From positions 9,054,001 to 9,114,000 of the forward strand of contig NC_079877.1 in NCBI RefSeq assembly GCF_029227915.1: a DNA stretch of 60,000 nucleotides. Direction: 5' to 3'. A model generated the notes under the pieces. It worked only from the letters and a program-made list of their open reading frames with translations. It made no database searches and had not been told where the DNA came from. How positions within the stretch are numbered: the stretch's first letter is position 1; every line of letters starts with the position of its first letter. Both the position numbers and the translations under genes were made by a program. Source of the stretch: Hydractinia symbiolongicarpus (taxonomy: Eukaryota > Cnidaria > Hydrozoa > Anthoathecata > Hydractiniidae). Positions 22,441 to 34,591 of this stretch are shown here, piece after piece.

Positions 22441-24503
22441 CACTAATATATTTAGCTATATAGCTGTATCATCTAAAAAAACTTCGGTGTATGAATTATA
22501 ACCTAAAAACAGGACTCTTTACCAAGAACTACAAACCAATAAAGAAATTTTATTTGAGCATAGATTTTACGAGTTTTTAAATATGTTTTATCGCGAATCA
22601 TTTTAGTTGCGAACTTTTAGATTCTAAAAAAATAGATTATAAAAATTTGGTAGCAAACTTTAAACACATAATAATTAAGCGAGTAATACATTTTATTCTT
22701 AACAGAATAAAATTCTCTGCGTTGATTGTTGTTTGTTTACATTGCTACCATCTTTTTTTTCTTCCCGCTGAAAATGAATTTTGCAGAACACAAAAACATC
22801 AGTTTCTTGTGGCTTCTTTCCAGTGAAAGCATGTAAAAAATAATGTCTCAAAAACGTTTCAAGCTTTTGAAAAGTATTACCATAACAGTTTATAACACAA
22901 AAATAAAACTCAGTAGTTTTCATTGATGCACTCTTTAAAATAAAAACATTAAGTTTACGTCATTTGAGCTACGCGCCTTTCAAGTTTTTTACAAAACAAA
23001 CAACGCGGTCGATAATCAAAACAGTGACAACATGGATTCGTGACGTATCAATTTTATATCTTTTTTTCAAAAAGAATAATTTTTTGTGAACAAATACAGT
23101 TTGTCTCTCGGCAAAATATGTATTTTTTAAAATCGGGTAAATCCACTAAACACTAAATATGACTTATGTAGAGTTTATATTAAATTGATGTAACTTTACA
23201 TATCCTGCAAAGGTCAAACATGCCAATAAAAACTAAATATTGCACGAATAGAGAGAAAAATACAAAATAATATTTTCATATAGTTACACTTTCCTATCCA
23301 TATAAGAGTTAGCTATACTGTCTCCCTTCATTGAAATGGTTGATAATTTACTGGAAGGTTGAATTTAACGTGGAAAAATTTGTTTTATAAACCAACTTAG
23401 CAATTAAGAAAACTTAAAGCAAAGGAGAGCTAAAGTTAGAAATTTTAAAGGTAAAACTTGAAATGGTAGGGGGGTAAACGTTAACGTAAATTGTCGTGTT
23501 AAAAAATCATTTGTTTATATACAGAATTTACTATATACACCCATACAGTTAAAGGTTGTTGGTTAGTTAGTTAGTTTTATCTCAAAAGATTAATACGCAC
23601 AACGGCTCTAACAGAAGAAACTGAAGAAACGAAAAAAAACTGAAAAAAATTAGGCATCTGCGAAATATTTTTGGCCAAAAACACAGGAAATTTTTAGAAA
23701 ATCATAACTCTGTCATTAGAATAGTTCTGTCTGAGGTACTAAAGCTGAGATAAAAAAAAACTATGTTTATAAAAGCATGTGTGTGCGAATAACATGTGTG
23801 AGTAGAAAAATTGCCAAAAAATAATTATGTAAAAGCAACTACTTTGATTATTTTGATGAATTTTTTTACATGAAGAGCAAGGAAGACATGAAAAACAAAA
23901 AAAATTATCGGTAAACAATGCAACACAATAACATTCTTAAACTGCACGATCCAAACACATATCACAAATATTTTGACAATAACGAGAAAAATAATTAAAA
24001 CACTCCTAAATATTTTGTTAAATTGAAGTAAGTTCTATATGTTAACACAAAAACTTTTCGCATGAGATCCGCAAAATAAGCTGGCTCGTGTAATTTAGTT
24101 GCGTGAAAATTAAATTGCCCTTATGCGATGAATTTCTTTTTCTCAAATCCAAATTCAATGTATTGAGAAGTGAAATATATATTGCAGTTAAAGAAATACT
24201 TATATCATTCATGTGAATGAAAATTCGCTACGCACGAGAATATCAAACACCTACATGCGCTAAAATAGCCACATCAAATTAAAACTTCAGCGAAAATTTC
24301 ATGTAGAGTATGTTAATGAGGTAAACCTCACTACATTTTTCAAAACATAACCATCGCACAAAAATAAAATCCTAATCCATTAATAACTTAAAAAGACGTA
24401 ACTTTTTATACACTTGAAAGTTTATCTGCATTGTTATATCCAATTCCGCAAAATAGCAGCAATAAATTATCTCGATTAATAATCAAGACAACAGGACTCC
24501 ACG
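22441..24503. other. Intergenic region: perlecan 5' flank and TRAF 3' flank
   Basis: Two kilobases with no recognised gene. The part just above 22440 is the 5' leader and promoter side of the perlecan-like gene; a TTTTTTTAG acceptor-like site about 30 bp upstream of the ATG could end a 5'-UTR intron. The rest is AT-rich with homopolymer runs. The open frame at 22699-22923 on the minus strand shows no homology that I recognise. Confidence 0.4.
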
Positions 24504-27500
24504 TTAATGTGTTGTGACACTCGGGTTAAATATAAGTCCATCTGTGGGTTCTACTACAATTTTTATAAATATCGTTTGATCTCGGATATAGTTTCGTGTC
24601 GCTAGTGTTTCCAGCGATACAAATTTCGGGCATCCAAAGCCAAGACTTTTCGATTTCGTTGGCCGTTTAAAATAATCACTATTTCTCTCGCATGAAAGCT
24701 TCCACACCTTGTTTTGACGGTTCGAAATATCGTCGTCTTGGTCCATCAAGAAAAAGTCGACGTTTTGTTTGAACGGCCACGGCAAAATGGCGTCATATTC
24801 CCCCTTCATGATGACAACATACAACGACAAATGGGAACCTTTGCCTTGTCCTAAGCCATTCAAAAAAGCCTCAGCTCGAAGTTTGTAGCCATACTGACCA
24901 GTATAAAATGGTGGACTGCAAAGCTTTTCTTTGTCTTTCTTCGTAGCAGACTGTTTCATGAGGTGGTCATAGTTAGATATTTTCCATAAAAACTTCCCGT
25001 TCATGCATATATTTTCTTGGCGTACTTCCAGTTCTCTGATGCGTGTATGCGCTAGATCGAGATGTTGCTCGATAGTCTCCTGGATATGTTGCACCATGTC
25101 CAAACGACGACACTAGAGAAAAGTGGACACGTTGTTAAATAATTATGAATGGAACGTGATAAAAATAAAGAAAAGAATCAAAAGCACCAGACATTTAACA
25201 ATATCAGAGAGTAAAAGTACCACAGCCTTTTAAAAACATTTCAAATTTATATCTATTGACACAATTTATAAAGAAAGAAAATTTATTGTAAATTTGTAAA
25301 AAAAAAGCAAAAAAAAAATTTGGAAATTGGAACAAAGAAAAAGGAAATAATAACGGTTGAAAACATATCAATCACATTTCACATTTCTATTGTGTAGCAT
25401 TGAAACTTCCACCACATCACAGCCTAAATGTTTTGTCAATTAAAACGAACAAAATAAACTACCTTAAACTTGCATCCGACATCGCTGTACCTACATGCAA
25501 CCACTGCAAGAGGACAGTCACCATCAGAATCTATATGTTGGTTCATCTAAAAAATATAGAGAGTTAGCATTTACCGACTACAGTCAACAATTAACAATAA
25601 AGAAAATCACACGAACAATAACACCCACATCAACAGCAGCTAAATATCACCATACCTGATTTCTTGGAATATCACTCCTACCACATGCATTCACACAATC
25701 AACTGGTACTAATTGACACTGCTCAATGTGATCCTGAAATAAAAACCGTAAAACAAGTTTAGTATCGCATTCCATCTGCCATCGATACTTTCCTGACTTG
25801 TAGCAGAACATTATCTCACAGAGCTGCATCGTTTTGTTATGTTCTGTCTGACAGATAAACAAGGTTATAGGTGAAAAAACGAAAACAAAACTTTGACAAA
25901 ATAATCACCCATTTATAGCGGTATCCTAATTCCCATAAAATTTAAATAACAAGCAGAAGCCTGGATTCCTTCACAGGTTAGCAAATAGTCTCTAGCTCTA
26001 ATAGCCGTATTTTGGGTGGTCAAAATGGTTGCGCACAGCTTCATTTCCGACCAAGACAGAGTAATTTAATTATTTGCTGACAGTAAAACAAGTACGAACG
26101 AAATTGCGATGCAGGGACAAGCAAATTTCTGAGGACTCTTCCATGGGCTAACAACTTTACAAGTAAACTTACTTGCAAACTTCCTAGTTCTCCAGTCCAT
26201 TCACAATCGTTTCCAAAATTGTAGCAACGAACCATTAATGACATAATAGTACGCTTGCATGCTCTGTCTGGATAAACCTAAAAAAAGATTTTATTCATGC
26301 TTGTTATGAGAATATTATTATTGATGTTCTTATTACACGAAACATGGTGGATCATTCTATTATATATAAATAGGAACAGTCATAGTCTGGCCAAAATTAA
26401 AAAAATAAATGTTTGACACAACTGGTTTAAGGCACTTAGTTTTGATAGAGAACCTTTTATCACGTTCTTATTAGACGTGGCAAATTATTTTATTATATAT
26501 GAATGGAAACAACCACGGGCGGGCTAAAAGTTTAAAAAATAATAAAAAATAATTTTGTTAACTTAATTTCATATTCACGCGTATAGCACTTATACAGAGA
26601 CTTAATCATCACATACACATAGCAATGGGAGCCTTAGTATCAATATCAGTGTTATGTAATTTTGTTCAACGTTATGTCGCTTGAAAACGGTACACAGATA
26701 AAGCACCAACGATAAATCTTTCCTCACAAAGAAATAAGTTCTTAGGCTTTAAAAAAATATAACTTGTTTTTTCTCAGCAATTGATAGATGTGAAGGAAGA
26801 CATACTTTAAATTATCGTATTAATTTTAAGGGCTGTATTGCAACACAATAAAACCAAGGTATGAATTAAGGTAATAATTGAGAAAGGTTAAATTATACTC
26901 CTGTATACACTAACTGTATCCCTATGTTCTAGAAGTGTTGTAATTACAGTATTTTCTCACGGCAATTTACATACATCATTTAAATAAATGATGTATGTAT
27001 AAATAAATAAATGAATTAAAGGAATGTCTTAATAACATGATAACATTGATGGAAGATAAGCCAAATGGTTTTATTAAATATTATTATCTCAAAATTGAAA
27101 TGTCAACCATATCAATTGAACAAAAAAACGAAAGGTGATAACAACAGTACACAAACAAGATATGCATAACGTTTGTGTAATGTTCTAAACATTAACACAT
27201 GAATACTAACTCTCTCAGGTTCACATCCCTCCATTAACTCATCAATGTATGATTTCTTCTTTTTATTTCTCACATGGTAAACAGACGAGCCACGCCTCAG
27301 CAAAGAAACTCCGGAAGACGTTCTGGAGTTAACTGGACCGTCAACATTAAGATATGAAGTATCGCAATCCTCACTGTCAACTGGTTCTTTATTTAAATCA
27401 ATCGTAAAAGATGGCAGGTCATCAAATGAATTTGGAACTGCTTCCATGTTGTTTTCAACAGAGCTGACAACATTCTCATGATCCAAATTAATATTCCAGT

Positions 27501-30500
27501 TATCAAAACTAGGTGTTTTTTGAGAATCACTGTCAACTGTAGCAGTTTTTAACTTTGTTGAATGTGATCGTGCAGTTGGTTTGTAGGGTTTAGGTGCAAA
27601 CAAATTAACAGATGAGTTATTTGCCCTTGCGGATGAGTTAACACTAAAGCTCATAGATTTTGGCAACACAGGACTCCTTGAAGTAGAAATATTATTGTCT
27701 GTTGATTCATTGTCTGACAAGTCCTTATTCAATGTCTGTATTGAGTTTTGAAATGTGTTAACTGTTGACGGCTGTAAATTTAACTTCAACGTATCTTTAA
27801 ATGAGTGAGTTGTGGTAGCAAGATTTGACTTGCTTTCATCTTCAGAATGACTTATATTAGAAACAGGTGCAATGTCAAATGTGCCATCTTTTTTTGGAAT
27901 AATATCGTTTTTTGAATGCTTAACAGAAGTGCTAAATTTTATTGAGTATAATGCAGCCTGTTTTTCTTCTTCCAATACGTCAATCTGACCATCAAGAACA
28001 GGAGAAGGTAAAGCTTCAACACTGTTAACATTAACAGCGTTTATATGATCTTCAAGGTCCTCTAGACATGGCTTCTTTGGTATTCGAAGAACTGGTGACA
28101 GAACTTCTGCTTCAGTTTTACTAGTTAGAGCATTTAGTGACCAGGAGCGACTTCTAGTACCTAAAGTGGTCTCTGGCGGTGCTAGAAGAAAGTTTTTCAC
28201 AGATTCAATCCTTGCTTCATGTATTCTGTCATTCTTATTGTTGTGTGACTGCATTGGAATGTTGTCAATGGGATTAGTTTCTAAGACCTCGTTCAATTGA
28301 AACTCAAGATCATGCAAGGTTTTCTCCATATTGAAAAACAAGTCGTCAGTTTTAAATTTAGGAGAAACCAACCCTGAGCTTGCTCCATTTTTACCACTAT
28401 GTGTATATTTTGGTATATCATCAAGTGATGTTGACTTACCAGGTTTTATGAAGGAACCACGAGGCCAAGTAAGGCGTCTACCTGTTTCCTCACATGTGTC
28501 ATATGCAAATAAGTCATGATCAAGTAAAGGATTGTTATCGTCAGTAACAATATCTGAATGAAAACTTTGTTCTTGCTCCTCAAGTATATCTACTGAAGAC
28601 CAGCTAACAACTTCCATATGCTGGTCGTCATCACAAACATCACGAGTTAGATTTTTTTGTTGAGGCATGCCTACGTTAAAAACATCATCATTATTATCTA
28701 ACTGGCTTCGTAAAAGCTTTCTCTCTTCAACTTGAGAAAAGGACAAGTCATCATTGTCTGTGTTGTTATCAAGACTTTCGCTTGACGCCCAGTATGATAT
28801 ACTGTCCTTACTTTCCTTTCCTTCTTCCTCAGAAAAAGTAGCATGTGGCAAAAAAGAATGGTTAGAAGCATTTAGTGGTGCAATATTATGATCATCATAT
28901 TTTAAATTAGGCTCAAATTCTGAAAGTTTTCTAGCTAAAAGAACCTCTATAGGTTCCTCCTCAACATCATCCTGGTGCAAAGGAATAATTTGTTCATCAT
29001 TCACATCAGGACCAATGCCACTATCTCTTGCCATGTCTAAGTTAGTTCTTAAATTTGGTGGTGGTGTAAATAAACTCGTAAGTTTTTCTACACCTGACAA
29101 ATTGTTATTCTGAAAAGTATCCAGTCTTTTAGGGGGTTCAGGGCGTCTCTGTATTTCTTTGTCATATGTTATATTAGGTATGTAACTTAGACTTTTTGAC
29201 CTTGGGACTTCATGGGTTGTTGTATTCATAACTCCTGGTTCCACCCAGCTTCTTCTGTCTCTCACACGATAAAGGTCGTGAACATTTTCTGCAGGTATAA
29301 AGTCTTCATAAAAGTCTACCGGCTCATTGACATAAATGGGATTGTCTTTGCGCTCACGAGTTGTTCTAGGCTGAGTCCAAAAGATGGTAAGCTCAGCTGC
29401 ATTGCCATGTGTTGGAGTAAAAAAACTCTGTGATGATGACTGAAAGTTTATATTTGCAAGTGGATCTGTGTACTCAAAGTCATGATTTACTTTCTTTTTG
29501 CTGTTGGTGCCATTTTGTGAACTATTATTACCAACAATTTTTTTCTTAACTTTACGAAAAATATTAGCCATTACAAGGATTTTTACACTGGTTAGGGACA
29601 CGCCATCTTTTATAGCATTTTAACCAGCATCCTATCTTTTTGTGTGTGTAAAAATTTTAATATAATTGTTTCTACGACCTGATGACTTTCATTATCTCTT
29701 ATATTCTCAACACAAAAAGGTTATCCAAAGGAGTCTTACAAATTGTTTAATCAGCTATTTCTCAAGGTATTAACTTATTCTTCTGTCATAAAGGAACATC
29801 CTCTATACTGAAATGGTTAAGAAACGTTTAAACTTTTATTAAAAATAAATAATAAATGAATGAATAAAAATAAATGAACAGCTTATCCAGTGTAATACAT
29901 GGCCATTAATAGGAAATTAAAAAGAATTGCTTTGAGACTGGCTATATTAAGCAATTAGAAAAGATTTATGTATAAAAAATAAATTACTAAGTACTTAGGT
30001 ATGCTGTTGTTGAATACAAAATTTTTTTGTCACTAACGATATTAATCCTCTTTAAGAAAGGGGAATAAATCCAAAAGAAGTGTCATAATGAGAACTCCAC
30101 TATACCCTGTCCTAACAATTTAAAGGGTATCGATTTTCATAAATGGCACAGTTAAGGAGAATGCAAAATCAGCAGATTTTTTATTTACTAGGAGGTTCAA
30201 TGATAGAATACATTAGTCTTGGAGGAAGATGTTAAATGGGTCCTACACACGAAAGACAGGACAGAGATAACTTCTGATTTTAGGGAAAATGAAAGACACC
30301 AGTATCAACAATTGAAGAATAAATGCACCAAAGTATATATCATAAAAATATGACACATAATGAGAAACACTGTAGAAAGTCATGTGTAAATATGTACACC
30401 ACAAAGAAAGAAAAGAAACTTCTCCACAAAAAACTCTGCCACAGTATCCCTTCAATGGGGTTTTCTAATAGGCAATCAGCAATCAGCTTCATGGAAAATT

Positions 30501-33500
30501 CATTCTTTTTGTTTACAGTAAATAAAAAATGATTTATTTTTCTTATTTTTTTAATCAATGCCAAATTCCAAAAATAATATTTTTTCATTTACACAAATTA
30601 GAAAGAGAAAAATAAAGATTTAATATTTTAAAAAAAGGCAATTAAAACCAGATAAAATTGTATTAATCATATTCTTAAAACATATAAATACTTAAGGCAG
30701 GTCCATAACAAACAATGTAAACTAAGCTTACCTTGTCTCGAGATAATGTACGTCTATCAATTGGACAAACTGATGGTGTCTTCCTAGAAACAAAAACATT
30801 GTTGATATACCTTTAGTCCCTAATAACAGTAATAATTGCAAAGCTTGGAAATTTATTGCATTATTTTTTTGTATGATTTTATTTACAATATATTTTACAT
30901 ACATCTTCACATATAGGAACAGCATTAAAGTGTTACATATAAAGGGATTCTGAACTGTGAAGAAATTACTATTCAACTTTTAATCTACTCAAGTTTTTAA
31001 AACCGTTTTGGAATGAGCAGGTTGATGACGTCATCAAAAAACCTTTACACCTCAATATCTCTGTAACTGTTTGTCAAAGCTTGTATAAGCCCTATATGTT
31101 TACTCACAAAATTTGATTGCAAACCAACATGCAGATCTCGAATAATGAGTTCATCAGCAAAAAATTAAGAGGCCTGGGATGAGCAAACAAGTGTTATTTT
31201 GGCAAAAAAATTTATGTTAATCAATTAACCTTTATAATATCTATGCATTGATAAAGTTTAAATGCGCACCCCTTAACAGGTCAAAAATTACTGATGAAAG
31301 AAAATGTCTAAATTTGCTATTACTACAATATGACATCATAATTCATGCAGCATAATTAAATCTGAAATTCTTTATATGTGAATATCTTGAGAATGAAAAG
31401 AGCTTTTTGAAAAATTTAAAAAGACTTGTTAGCTAACTTTTTAAGCTCTATAACATAAGTCCAGTATCATTTTATACCTCAGGTTCCCTTTAAGATCATT
31501 TTAGTATTATTAACAAACAGAACATATTCTCAATATCCAAAGGCCTAAAAAAACCTGCATTCAAAACAGAATAAAAGAAGATCAACCCTGTTCAACCCAT
31601 TAGAATAACGATTTTGATTATGATTATTATCAAGTAATCTTTTATTTCATTCCATACATCCATGGTTTTTACTTATCCAAACAAACAATACTGAAGCAGC
31701 CATTAGCTATATCTGGCGCAAGTTGGCAACTATTTTAATCATAATGGGTCTCACATCGAGAAAACACATTACAGAATTAGGAGATATGTCACAGGACTAG
31801 GATGCTCTAGTGCTATTTGCACTCTTTTGCACAAACACCTATCATGAAGTTGAACTTCCTGAAAATAATCTGGAGAATCAAGTCTAATGATGCTCTGACG
31901 CTGTTTGAACAAAAGTATAAAAACATAGTGTCTTTATGAGGCCCAGAAATATGAATGTATCACTGTTATGGACACTGGGGATAGCTACAGGAAGGAATTT
32001 ATTATATACTTGTACTTTCAAGATTCTCAAATATTATTCACATATAAAACCTACCTAGTAATAATGTCAATTTGACAGAGATCACACAAAGTAAAAAAAG
32101 ATAGCCAGCTAAGAGGCGCTTTGATAAGACATTAGTTTTAATGTTGTGGTTCTTGTTTTTAGTATTTTTGCCCAACACAGAATATGTAAGCAGAAAACAT
32201 GTTGGCCCTTCAAGAGCTTGACACACACAGAAAAAATGCCCCACTTTTACAGAAATTAGCTCTTAAATACCACATAATGGTTAGTGGCCTTCAACAGCAA
32301 CTTTAAATTGTGCCATCGCAAACATTATGTGAGGGGAAACGAGAGTTAATAATGTCAGAACTATGTTATGAATGAAAAAATGAGTATGGAAGGCATTACT
32401 AAGTGAAATAAATAGAATCCCCCTGTTCTCAGTAGCAAGACCAAAAAAGTGCTAAAAGACTCCAGCACACTTTTTAACCTTTTTATTGTAAATATCATAC
32501 ACTACTAAAAATAGTTACACCTATTGAACATATACTAGTGTCGTTAGCCCGTGGAAAAATCCACGAGTTCGCCCGTCATTTTTATACCGCATTGCATGCG
32601 CAGCCAAGCTACCATTTTGCGTGACAGACAGACAGACGTATACGGGTATTATAATATAGATATATATTAAAATAAAATTATTTCTGTTATTGTTCATTTG
32701 GATTTATATTATTGATTATTATTAATTATTTTTTTTAATATTTACTATATATATTGACATTATTGTAACTATTTAGAGCTGACCCTAGAGGTTGTATAAC
32801 CTATTGTCAGAATACACTTAAAACCTATGACCTAAAAGAGGGTATTTTGAAAGATTTACCACCTATCTTTGCATGTTTTTGTTTACATTTAGGCAGTACT
32901 ATTAAATCCTCTGCACCCTGTAGGCCTTGTCCTTCAATTGTGTTATATAATTATAGCTAATAGCGCAACGCAGTGCCCTATCGAAATAACATTTGGATGT
33001 AACAACTGTAATTCGGAGGACCACTGAAAAGGTAAATGGTGGATTTTGTTGCGTGTCGAAGATTGTTCGTGGATTGTTTGGTTTATTTTTTACATATTCA
33101 CTGACTCCCCGACTTGACTTTCTCCTTTTAAGGCGAGTCGTTCGGGTGACGCTAACAAATTATATTTTTGAGGGTGGAAGCTAAAAAAACATTCCAAGAA
33201 AAGAAATGTATCAAAACAGGTTCTACAAAGACTTTTCCTAGACTTCGCTACTGAGAACAGAGGGATCAAGACTATATAACAATAGATAGCCATAAAATAG
33301 CATATCGAAAAGAGCATAGGAAATGAGTTTTACCTTAAAATTGGTTCTAAACAGCTTTCACAAAATCTGTGCCCACAGTCTCTTGTTTGAACTGGGTCTC
33401 GAAAGGTAAATTGACAGATTGGGCACTCATAGTCGGGATTCACACGATCGACAAAATCTACATCGTATCCACCGACATCATTCGCTCTGAAATTATAAGT

Positions 33501-33554
33501 TCCAAGTTGAGCTGGAGCGGAACTCGAACTGATATGCCCAGGAACAGACGCCAT
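24504..33554 (-). CDS. TRAF: TNF-receptor-associated factor (RING, TRAF zinc fingers, MATH)
   Basis: A cytoplasmic signalling adaptor and probable E3 ubiquitin ligase linking receptors to NF-kB or JNK pathways (family knowledge). Six exons: 33334-33554, 30732-30783, 26173-26277, 25656-25733, 25463-25546, 24504-25112; phases join, giving 382 residues. The RING reads CPICQFTF, CGHRFCESC, then CPIDRR in exon 2, with Asp as the last ligand as usual in TRAFs. Exons 3-5 give TRAF-type zinc fingers (CEWTGELGSLQDHIEQC; CVNACGRSDI; GDCPLAVVACRYSDVGCKFK). The last exon has a short coiled coil (QHIQETIEQHLDLAHTRI) and a MATH domain (FYTGQYGYKLRAEAFLNG, GSHLSLYVVIMKGEYDA, LPWPF, FKRPT, GCPKFVS, TIFIKIVV). 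The start at 33554 is preferred (AAGATGGC); an in-frame ATG at 33581 would add nine residues. The subgroup is unresolved. Confidence 0.92.
26969..26998. repeat. 30-bp inverted repeat
   Basis: ACATACATCATTTA, a 2-base spacer, then its exact complement. It lies 3' of the nested gene in TRAF intron 2 and is followed by (AAAT)n. It may be a chance AT-rich hairpin or a foldback remnant. Confidence 0.55.
27070..27075 (-). terminator. Polyadenylation signal AATAAA of the nested gene
   Basis: AATAAA on the minus strand, 37 bp beyond the stop codon of the nested 819-codon frame. It lies inside TRAF intron 2, so if used it would end the nested transcript before the next TRAF exon at 26277. Confidence 0.5.
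27112..29571 (-). CDS. Nested intronless gene: disordered protein with hydrophobic C-terminal tail
   Basis: An 819-codon open frame inside TRAF intron 2 (26278-30731), same strand. The first true ATG is at 29571 (MANIFRKVKKKIVGNN); the frame is open upstream to 29601, but only from a GTG. I do not recognise the family. The protein is rich in Ser, Asn and Asp, probably disordered, and has several basophilic-kinase or 14-3-3-like sites (RSKSLS, RSRSWS, RSHSTK, RRGSSV). It ends HKRYAYLVCVLLLSPFVFLFN, a hydrophobic stretch of about 17 residues at the very C-terminus, as in tail-anchored proteins. A TATA box lies about 40 bp upstream and an AATAAA about 40 bp downstream, so it looks like a complete gene. 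An alternative is that a GTTAGT donor just before the tail splices away, making the tail an artefact of intron retention. Confidence 0.75.
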   Translation of the reverse strand: MANIFRKVKKKIVGNNSSQNGTNSKKKVNHDFEYTDPLANINFQSSSQSFFTPTHGNAAELTIFWTQPRTTRERKDNPIYVNEPVDFYEDFIPAENVHDLYRVRDRRSWVEPGVMNTTTHEVPRSKSLSYIPNITYDKEIQRRPEPPKRLDTFQNNNLSGVEKLTSLFTPPPNLRTNLDMARDSGIGPDVNDEQIIPLHQDDVEEEPIEVLLARKLSEFEPNLKYDDHNIAPLNASNHSFLPHATFSEEEGKESKDSISYWASSESLDNNTDNDDLSFSQVEERKLLRSQLDNNDDVFNVGMPQQKNLTRDVCDDDQHMEVVSWSSVDILEEQEQSFHSDIVTDDNNPLLDHDLFAYDTCEETGRRLTWPRGSFIKPGKSTSLDDIPKYTHSGKNGASSGLVSPKFKTDDLFFNMEKTLHDLEFQLNEVLETNPIDNIPMQSHNNKNDRIHEARIESVKNFLLAPPETTLGTRSRSWSLNALTSKTEAEVLSPVLRIPKKPCLEDLEDHINAVNVNSVEALPSPVLDGQIDVLEEEKQAALYSIKFSTSVKHSKNDIIPKKDGTFDIAPVSNISHSEDESKSNLATTTHSFKDTLKLNLQPSTVNTFQNSIQTLNKDLSDNESTDNNISTSRSPVLPKSMSFSVNSSARANNSSVNLFAPKPYKPTARSHSTKLKTATVDSDSQKTPSFDNWNINLDHENVVSSVENNMEAVPNSFDDLPSFTIDLNKEPVDSEDCDTSYLNVDGPVNSRTSSGVSLLRRGSSVYHVRNKKKKSYIDELMEGCEPERVSIHVLMFRTLHKRYAYLVCVLLLSPFVFLFN
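29607..29614 (-). promoter_or_regulatory. TATA box of the nested gene
   Basis: TATAAAAG on the minus strand, about 36-43 bp upstream of the chosen ATG at 29571. With a start about 30 bp downstream, the 5' leader would be very short. An upstream ATG at 29606 opens a four-codon frame (MACP, then stop), but it probably lies before the transcription start. Confidence 0.5.
30784..33333. other. TRAF intron 1 with dispersed repeats
   Basis: No exon is seen besides the TRAF borders. It holds a GATGACGTCATC-centred stretch at about 31020-31090 and the repeat at 32533-32668 listed separately. The short open frames on both strands look random. Confidence 0.45.
32533..32668 (+). repeat. Dispersed repeat with CGTGGAAAAATCCACG hairpin
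   Basis: The copy begins near ACTAGTGTCGTTAGCC, contains the perfect hairpin CGTGGAAAAATCCACG followed by AGTTCGCCC, and ends with GACAGACAGACAGACG and an AT-rich tail (TATTATAATATAGAT). Related pieces are at 38305-38560 (inverted, with TTTACGGGTTAACGAC) and about 35805-35860. The short tandem-repeat tail suggests a retroposed or short DNA element. Confidence 0.55.
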
Positions 33555-33819
33555 CTTGAATGAAGAAAATACAACCAACATCAGGTTTGTTTATCGCCAT
33601 CGCGCCCGGAACCGAGGGGCGAGGCTTGGGTCCCCTTGGAGCACAAAAAAAGGCCACCTTTATTGATTTGCAAAATGATTATTCTATAGCTATGTAATTT
33701 ACAGAAAACAAGAAATTTTTTGCCTATTGCATTTCAAACTAAGAAAAATTCACAGCTGTGAAAATCTTACTGCAGAACAAGAGAGAATTTTTCAGAAAGA
33801 AAATTTGTCGGAGTAATGT

Positions 33820-33913
33820 CAACCTCGACCCCCGGGCTTTTTGTCTCTTTTTAATAACGGGACGGGCAAGACGAAATAGTTATTTTCTTTCTCGCAAACG
33901 CTGAATCGAGGTT
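33820..33913. mobile_element. Degenerate copy of the CAACCTCG inverted-repeat family
   Basis: Starts CAACCTCGACCCCCGGG and ends ATCGAGGTT. The left interior (TTTTTGTCTCTTTTTAA, then GGACGGGCAAGACGAAAT) parallels the element at 34057-34216. No clear target duplication is visible. Confidence 0.5.
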
Positions 33914-34056
33914 AAATAATTGAATATCCCCTAATTTCCCCATGTTCGAATTGATGATCGTTTGTCAGAACCTTAAAACTACGTCAAAGACGTTCTCCAA
34001 TACGCATCGCAATTTAAATCTACTGGATTTTTAACAACAATATATACTGTATATCC

Positions 34057-34216
34057 CAACCTCGTCCCCAGGCCCATTTTTCTCTCTTTGACAATCTCGG
34101 ACGGCGATAAGAAATGATTTCTCGTTTTTCATTTTTCATTTCTTTTTCATTTTTTTCATTTCCTCGCACCGTCTCGGATATCAAAAAAGCGAAAAATTGC
34201 CCTGGGAACGAGGTTG
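34057..34216. mobile_element. 160-bp MITE with 16-bp inverted repeats and 10-bp target duplication
   Basis: The ends are CAACCTCGTCCCCAGG (34057-34072) and CCTGGGAACGAGGTTG (34201-34216), complementary at 15 of 16 positions. Inner arms also pair loosely (ATCTCGGACGGCGATAAGA against CGTCTCGGATATC), giving a foldback. Flanking direct repeats CTGTATATCC at 34047-34056 and 34217-34226 are identical, so this is a clean insertion with a 10-bp target duplication. That length fits Mutator-like elements best (8-11 bp), though the superfamily is inferred only from it. No coding capacity. Confidence 0.85.
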
Positions 34217-34507
34217 CTGTATATCCATTTATGGATACAATTCCAATTTATTCGTAATCTGAGCAGAAAAAACTTTTCTATAGACTATAATTCGAATTGC
34301 AATCATTATAAAATTACTTTCTTTTTGTATTACTTGCTTTAATGCTAAAGCAAAGACCGAACGATCTTGATATGATTAAAGTTTTTGTTATGTCATTTAT
34401 TACGTGATTACTGATTTCTAACGGAACAAAATTTATCATTATTTACTCACTAGCAATTTTCTACATAAACGCTTTTCCTATACCAGTGCACAGTTATAGT
34501 TTTCCCC

Positions 34508-34591
34508 ATCCTCGTCCCCGGGGTCTGTTACCTATATTAAAGCCGCTAGCGCTTACTTGAAAAAGGCAAAAGCCCCTGGGGGCGATGTCGG
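34508..34591. mobile_element. Short copy of the same inverted-repeat family
   Basis: Left end ATCCTCGTCCCCGGGG and right end CCCCTGGGGGCGATGTCGG are imperfect complements. GTTTTCCCC occurs at 34499-34507 and 34592-34600, a likely 9-bp target duplication. At about 84 bp it is the shortest copy with both ends. Confidence 0.6.

Noticed and set aside
29572-29601. Ten extra N-terminal codons for the nested gene
   Set aside because: They begin with GTG, not ATG; the first ATG in frame is at 29571.
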